DNA from: DASUGM01 sp036274055
GTDB lineage: Bacteria > Acidobacteriota > Vicinamibacteria > Vicinamibacterales > SCN-69-37
DNA length: 16,054 nt
Assembly (NCBI GenBank): GCA_036274055.1
Contig: DASUGM010000079.1
Location: 1-16,054 of the forward strand
Direction: 5' to 3'
The position numbers and the translations under genes were made by a program. Positions within the stretch are counted from its first letter, which is position 1. Each line of letters opens with the position of its first letter. This document shows positions 12,988 through 16,054 of this stretch, in pieces. The notes below the pieces were generated by a model. The model was not told where the DNA came from, did not search any database, and worked only from the letters and a program-made list of their open reading frames with translations.

Positions 12988-13985
12988 GCCGATCGACGGC
13001 GCGCGGCGCGTTTCTTCGCCGGCGGCACCGGGCCGCGCCGCCCGCGTCGTCGCTGCCGATCGCGCTCCGTCAGCGCCCGGAACTCGCGCACCAGCAAATC
13101 GAAATGCTGTTTTTCTTCGTCGGCGAATTCGAGGAAGACGCGCTTGCCCTCGGACTCTTCGAAGCGCTCGCCGTACTTCTTGAAGAACTGGTGCGACCCG
13201 CGCTCGCACTTGATGCCGATGAGCAGGGCCTGCCGATCGTCGACGCCCTTCTCCTTCAGCTGTTCAGCGCCCGCCGCGAACAAGCCGTTGGCCGCGCCCT
13301 TGAAAAACAGGAACGTCGGCTGCGCTTCGAGATTGGGATGGCCGGCGACCAGCTGCCGGTAGCGCGCCTCGAGCGTGCCAAGGTGTTCCTGCTCCTCTGC
13401 GGCGAGCTTCTGAAACACCCGCTTGCCGCGCGCGTCCTTCGCCAGCCGGGTCGCCCGGGTGTAGAACTCCAGCCCGCTGCGCTCGGTGGCGATCGCGATT
13501 CGCAGGGCGTCGCGCGCGAAGACCGCCTCGGTCGGCATCGCCGCCGGCGGCGCCGGCCGTCCTTCGCGGCAGTCGCTGCAGGTGCCGTAAATCTGAATGA
13601 CGCTTTGCGTCGGCGCGAAGCCGCGCGCCGCGACGACCTCTTCGATCAGCGCCTCGATGTCCGAGCTGAGAAACTCGAACGACTGGCTGCAGCTCTTGCA
13701 GATGAGGTGGAAGTGCCGCGGATGCCGGTACGCATGCTCGAAGCGGAAGCGGCCGTTGCCGAAATCAACGCGCCGGGCGATCCCGGCGTCGACCATCCAC
13801 TGCAGCGTGCGGTAGATGGTGGCGCGGCTGAGCCGCGGATCCTCGCCGCGAATCAGATCGACGAACTCGTCGGCGGCAATGTGCCCCTCCTGGCGGAGGA
13901 ACACCTTGACGATGAAATCGCGTTTGCCCGAGCGACGTCCCCCGGCGGGCCGGCGCTGTTCGACGAACTCAGTGGCGGACAGCAT
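12984..13985 (-). CDS. Fur/PerR-type regulator fused to a rubrerythrin-like diiron domain
   Basis: 333 aa. The N-terminal part (about 18-145) is a Fur-family repressor: recognition helix LSRATIYRTLQWMVDAGI at 52-69, His-rich metal region at 84-93 (HAYRHPRHFH), and structural zinc pairs Cys96/Cys99 and Cys136/Cys139. A linker (~141-155) leads to a ferritin-like four-helix domain (about 155-305) with two ExxH half-sites: Glu168 plus Glu198/His201, and Glu261 plus Glu291/His294, the rubrerythrin/erythrin diiron pattern. No rubredoxin domain follows; the tail (~308-333) is Arg/Lys-rich. Ordinary Fur proteins are ~140-150 aa, so this is a real fusion in one uninterrupted frame. It follows the erpA-like gene by 36 bases and overlaps the PHP gene by four. 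Inferred role: an iron- or peroxide-responsive repressor whose diiron domain senses or removes peroxide. Confidence 0.9.
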   Translation of the reverse strand: MLSATEFVEQRRPAGGRRSGKRDFIVKVFLRQEGHIAADEFVDLIRGEDPRLSRATIYRTLQWMVDAGIARRVDFGNGRFRFEHAYRHPRHFHLICKSCSQSFEFLSSDIEALIEEVVAARGFAPTQSVIQIYGTCSDCREGRPAPPAAMPTEAVFARDALRIAIATERSGLEFYTRATRLAKDARGKRVFQKLAAEEQEHLGTLEARYRQLVAGHPNLEAQPTFLFFKGAANGLFAAGAEQLKEKGVDDRQALLIGIKCERGSHQFFKKYGERFEESEGKRVFLEFADEEKQHFDLLVREFRALTERDRQRRRGRRGPVPPAKKRAARRRSA

Positions 13986-14021
13986 GGGAGGCTCGGGCCG
14001 CGCGCGGCGGCCGTGCCGGCG

Positions 14022-14351
14022 TCAGGCGCTGAACGAGGAGCCGCAGCCGCAGGTGGACTTGGCGTTCGGGTTCTTGATGGTGAAGCCGCCGCCCATGTTG
14101 TTGTCGACGAAATCGACCTCGGCGCCCTTCAAGTAGCGCAGGCTGATCGGGTCGACGAACAGTCGCACGCCGTTCACTTCGAACACCTGATCCGCCTGGG
14201 CATCGCCTTCGCCCTCGTCGATCATCAGGCCATACTGGAATCCCGAGCAGCCGCCGCCCTGCACGAACACGCGCAAGCCGGCCCCAATCTTGTTCTCTTC
14301 GGCCAGCAGTTCGGTGATCTTCTCTGCGGCCATTTCGGTGACGTTGATCAT
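14022..14351 (-). CDS. erpA: A-type iron-sulfur cluster carrier (ErpA/IscA family)
   Basis: Carries Fe-S clusters to target proteins in the cytoplasm. The 109-aa product has the HesB/IscA fold and the three cluster-binding cysteines: Cys35 in GGGCSGFQYG and Cys101 and Cys103 in STCGCGSSF. The LFVDPISLRYLKGAEVDFVD segment matches the ErpA subgroup, and the length is typical. Start ATG at 14351; a perfect TATAAT sits six bases before it, so the mRNA may be leaderless. First gene of the minus-strand operon leading to the Fur-rubrerythrin fusion (36-base gap). ErpA versus another A-type carrier is judged from motif wording only. Confidence 0.93.
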   Translation of the reverse strand: MINVTEMAAEKITELLAEENKIGAGLRVFVQGGGCSGFQYGLMIDEGEGDAQADQVFEVNGVRLFVDPISLRYLKGAEVDFVDNNMGGGFTIKNPNAKSTCGCGSSFSA

Positions 14352-14357
14352 GTCTTT

Positions 14358-14363
14358 ATTATA
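14358..14363 (-). promoter_or_regulatory. -10 box for the erpA operon
   Basis: Perfect TATAAT on the minus strand, followed by AAAGAC and then the ATG of the erpA-like gene. That spacing places the transcription start at or almost at the start codon. No good -35 is visible. A Fur-family operator could lie here, but no clear Fur box palindrome is seen by eye. Confidence 0.55.
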
Positions 14364-14416
14364 GAAGTCTTTTCCGGCCGACGCGACCGTCCCGGGTATA
14401 CCTATAGCAACGCCAG

Positions 14417-16045
14417 ATGACGCCGAACCCGCTGCTCACCACCTTTGTCGACGATCGCCGGGCAACCCGGATCTGGGCGCGGGAGCCCACCGCGTTCCTG
14501 GCCGAGCCGTCTGCCGACGCCGTGCAGTCGATCGGCCAACGGCTGGGCTGGCTCGATGCGCCGGCGGGCATGGCCGGGCACGTCGCCGATCTCACCGCCT
14601 TCGCCGCCGAGACGCGGCGCGATCGACTGACCCACGTCTACCTGCTCGGCATGGGCGGCAGCAGCTTGTGCGCGGAGGTCATGCGCGACGTGCCGCTCGT
14701 TCGCGACGGCGAGACCCGGCTGACGGTCCTCGACACCACCGACGAGCGCGCCATCCGCGAAGTCACCGACGCGCTCGTCCCGGCTCAGTCGCTGTTCATC
14801 GTCGCCAGCAAGAGTGGCGGGACGATCGAAGTGACGTCGCTCGAGCGGCATTTCTGGGGCGTGATGTCGGCGAAACGACACGACCTGACGGGCGCGCACT
14901 TCGTCGCGATCACCGATCCCGGGACGTCGCTGGTCGCGCACGCCGCGGCGCGGCAATACCGGCGGACGTTCGTCAACCCGCCGGACATCGGCGGGCGCTA
15001 CTCGGCGTTGTCGTTGTTCGGGCTGGTGCCGGCGGCGCTGCTGGGCATCGACATCGCCGCGTTGTTGCGGAGTGCCGCGGCCATGGCCGACCGCTGCCGG
15101 GCCGACAGCGACGAGAATCCCGGCCTGGCCCTCGGCGCGTTCCTCGCGCACCACGCCGGCGCCGGCCGCGACAAGATGACGGTGATCCTGCCGCCGTCGC
15201 TCGAGCCGCTCGGCGCCTGGATCGAGCAGCTGGTCGCGGAAAGCACTGGAAAAAACGGACGTGGCATTCTTCCGGTGGTCGGCGAGCCGATCGGGATGCC
15301 GAACGAGTACGGGAAGGATCGCGCGATCGTCTCGGTGGTCACCCCCGACTCGGCGTGGACGGAGACCACCGGCGCTCGGCTCGAGCAGCGTGGCCACCCG
15401 GTGTTTCGCCTGCAGACGTCGGTGGCGGAGTTGGGCGGCGAGTTCTTCCGCTGGGAGTTCGCGACCGCGGTCGCGGGCGCCGGGATCGCCGTCAATCCCT
15501 TCGACGAACCGAACGTGAAGGACGCAAAGCTGCGGACCCAGGCGCAGCTCGACGCCCGGCGTGCGACCGGCATCTTCAAACTGGACCCGCCCTTCGAAGC
15601 CGGTGAAGGCTACCAGCGGCGGGAGTCTCGCCCGTCGCTCGAGTCCAACGCCGATCCCCAGACCGGTCGATACGTCGCGATCCTCGACTATTTTCCCGCC
15701 GAGGCGCGGCGCCGCGACGTCATCGAACGCCTCCGCGCCGCGATCCGGCGCCGTACCGGACTGGCGACGACCTACGGCATCGGCCCGCGCTATCTGCATT
15801 CGACCGGCCAGTATCACAAGGGCGGGCCGAACACCGGGCTGTTCCTGCTGTTCACCGCAGCGGACGCCAGCGGGACGCCAATCCCCGACACCGACTACAC
15901 GTTCGCGACGCTCAAGCACGCGCAGGCGCTAGGCGATTTCGAAGCCCTTGTCGCCGCCGGTCGCGACGTCATCCACTACCACGTCGACAACCCCGCCGCC
16001 GACTTCTCCGCCAAGTTCGAGCGGGTGCTGCTGGGGCTGCGGTGA
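14417..16045 (+). CDS. pgi: Glucose-6-phosphate isomerase (stand-alone, of the type found fused to transaldolase)
   Basis: Interconverts glucose-6-phosphate and fructose-6-phosphate in the cytoplasm. The 542-aa product has two SIS domains: LLGMGGSSLCAEV at 76-88 and SKSGGTIEVTSL at 131-142 bind the sugar phosphate, IGGRYSALSLFGLVP lies at 191-205, Glu275 is in VAESTGKNG, and HSTGQYHKGG at 461-470 matches the region with the catalytic His. The wording is that of the Pgi half of bifunctional transaldolase/Pgi proteins, but no transaldolase domain is attached: the ATG at 14417 is only 65 bases from the divergent erpA-like gene. Stop TGA at 16043-16045, so the gene is complete. Whether a transaldolase gene follows cannot be seen. 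Confidence 0.93.
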   Translation: MTPNPLLTTFVDDRRATRIWAREPTAFLAEPSADAVQSIGQRLGWLDAPAGMAGHVADLTAFAAETRRDRLTHVYLLGMGGSSLCAEVMRDVPLVRDGETRLTVLDTTDERAIREVTDALVPAQSLFIVASKSGGTIEVTSLERHFWGVMSAKRHDLTGAHFVAITDPGTSLVAHAAARQYRRTFVNPPDIGGRYSALSLFGLVPAALLGIDIAALLRSAAAMADRCRADSDENPGLALGAFLAHHAGAGRDKMTVILPPSLEPLGAWIEQLVAESTGKNGRGILPVVGEPIGMPNEYGKDRAIVSVVTPDSAWTETTGARLEQRGHPVFRLQTSVAELGGEFFRWEFATAVAGAGIAVNPFDEPNVKDAKLRTQAQLDARRATGIFKLDPPFEAGEGYQRRESRPSLESNADPQTGRYVAILDYFPAEARRRDVIERLRAAIRRRTGLATTYGIGPRYLHSTGQYHKGGPNTGLFLLFTAADASGTPIPDTDYTFATLKHAQALGDFEALVAAGRDVIHYHVDNPAADFSAKFERVLLGLR

Positions 16046-16054
16046 GAAAAAGCC

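Noticed and set aside
12988..13209. N-terminal extension of the PHP protein
   Set aside because: It lies inside the rubrerythrin coding region in another frame, is Arg-rich, and the GTG at 12987 is coupled to the upstream stop.
14364..14416. Fur box between the erpA-like gene and pgi
   Set aside because: No 7-1-7 or GATAAT-type palindrome is visible by eye; only the -10 box is supported.
12831..14420. 529-codon plus-strand frame over the Fur-rubrerythrin and erpA genes
   Set aside because: Shadow frame; both minus-strand genes have complete motif sets.
14402..15919. 505-codon minus-strand frame over pgi
   Set aside because: Composition is typical of antisense frames in GC-rich DNA; Pgi motifs on the plus strand are unambiguous.

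Overview
This is a high-GC bacterial chromosome segment, mostly single-copy housekeeping and stress genes on both strands. The gene content (stand-alone LigC-type ligase and LigD-type polymerase, tRNA-Sec, two-domain Pgi, ErpA, Cu/Zn SOD) and the word-repeat palindromes between convergent genes fit an Acidobacteriota genome, perhaps Vicinamibacteria. That placement is inference; no rRNA or marker phylogeny is available in the window.

Layout. (1) 1-1024: 3' part of a type II-like L-asparaginase, facing a DrrAB-like ABC exporter pair (minus strand, 1293-2826) across an AT-rich palindromic repeat. (2) 2989-5494: a two-gene operon of a membrane-anchored HtrA-like protein that has lost two of its three protease residues, and a CPA2-type cation/proton antiporter whose usual Asp-Asp/Asn-Asp site reads Asn-Asn. 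(3) 5495-6874: a decayed accessory strip with a frame-broken small membrane/coiled-coil gene, a DUF4258/DUF2283 toxin-antitoxin-like pair, and the C-terminal scrap of a site-specific recombinase running into a tRNA-Ala(GGC) gene, the trace of an element once integrated there. (4) 6991-9166: convergent LigD-type polymerase/primase and ATP-dependent DNA ligase, both end-joining functions. (5) 9287-9977: cold-shock protein with its own promoter and terminator, a selenocysteine tRNA, and a small acidic protein of unknown function. (6) 9974-11284: HAD phosphatase divergent from a secreted Cu/Zn superoxide dismutase. (7) 14351-11438 (minus): an operon of ErpA-type Fe-S carrier, a Fur-rubrerythrin fusion, a PHP phosphoesterase and a degenerate ABC ATPase-like protein, the last three joined by 4-nt stop/start overlaps. 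(8) 14417-16045: stand-alone Pgi domain of the kind often fused to transaldolase.

The most unusual unit is region 7: a Fe-S carrier, a regulator that carries its own putative diiron/peroxide-reacting domain, and two translationally coupled genes, one of which keeps an ABC-ATPase outline while every nucleotide-binding motif is altered. With the neighbouring Cu/Zn SOD this suggests an iron/oxidative-stress neighbourhood. Three convergent gene junctions (1031-1214, 8009-8072, 11324-11396) each hold a long imperfect palindrome built from a different short word.
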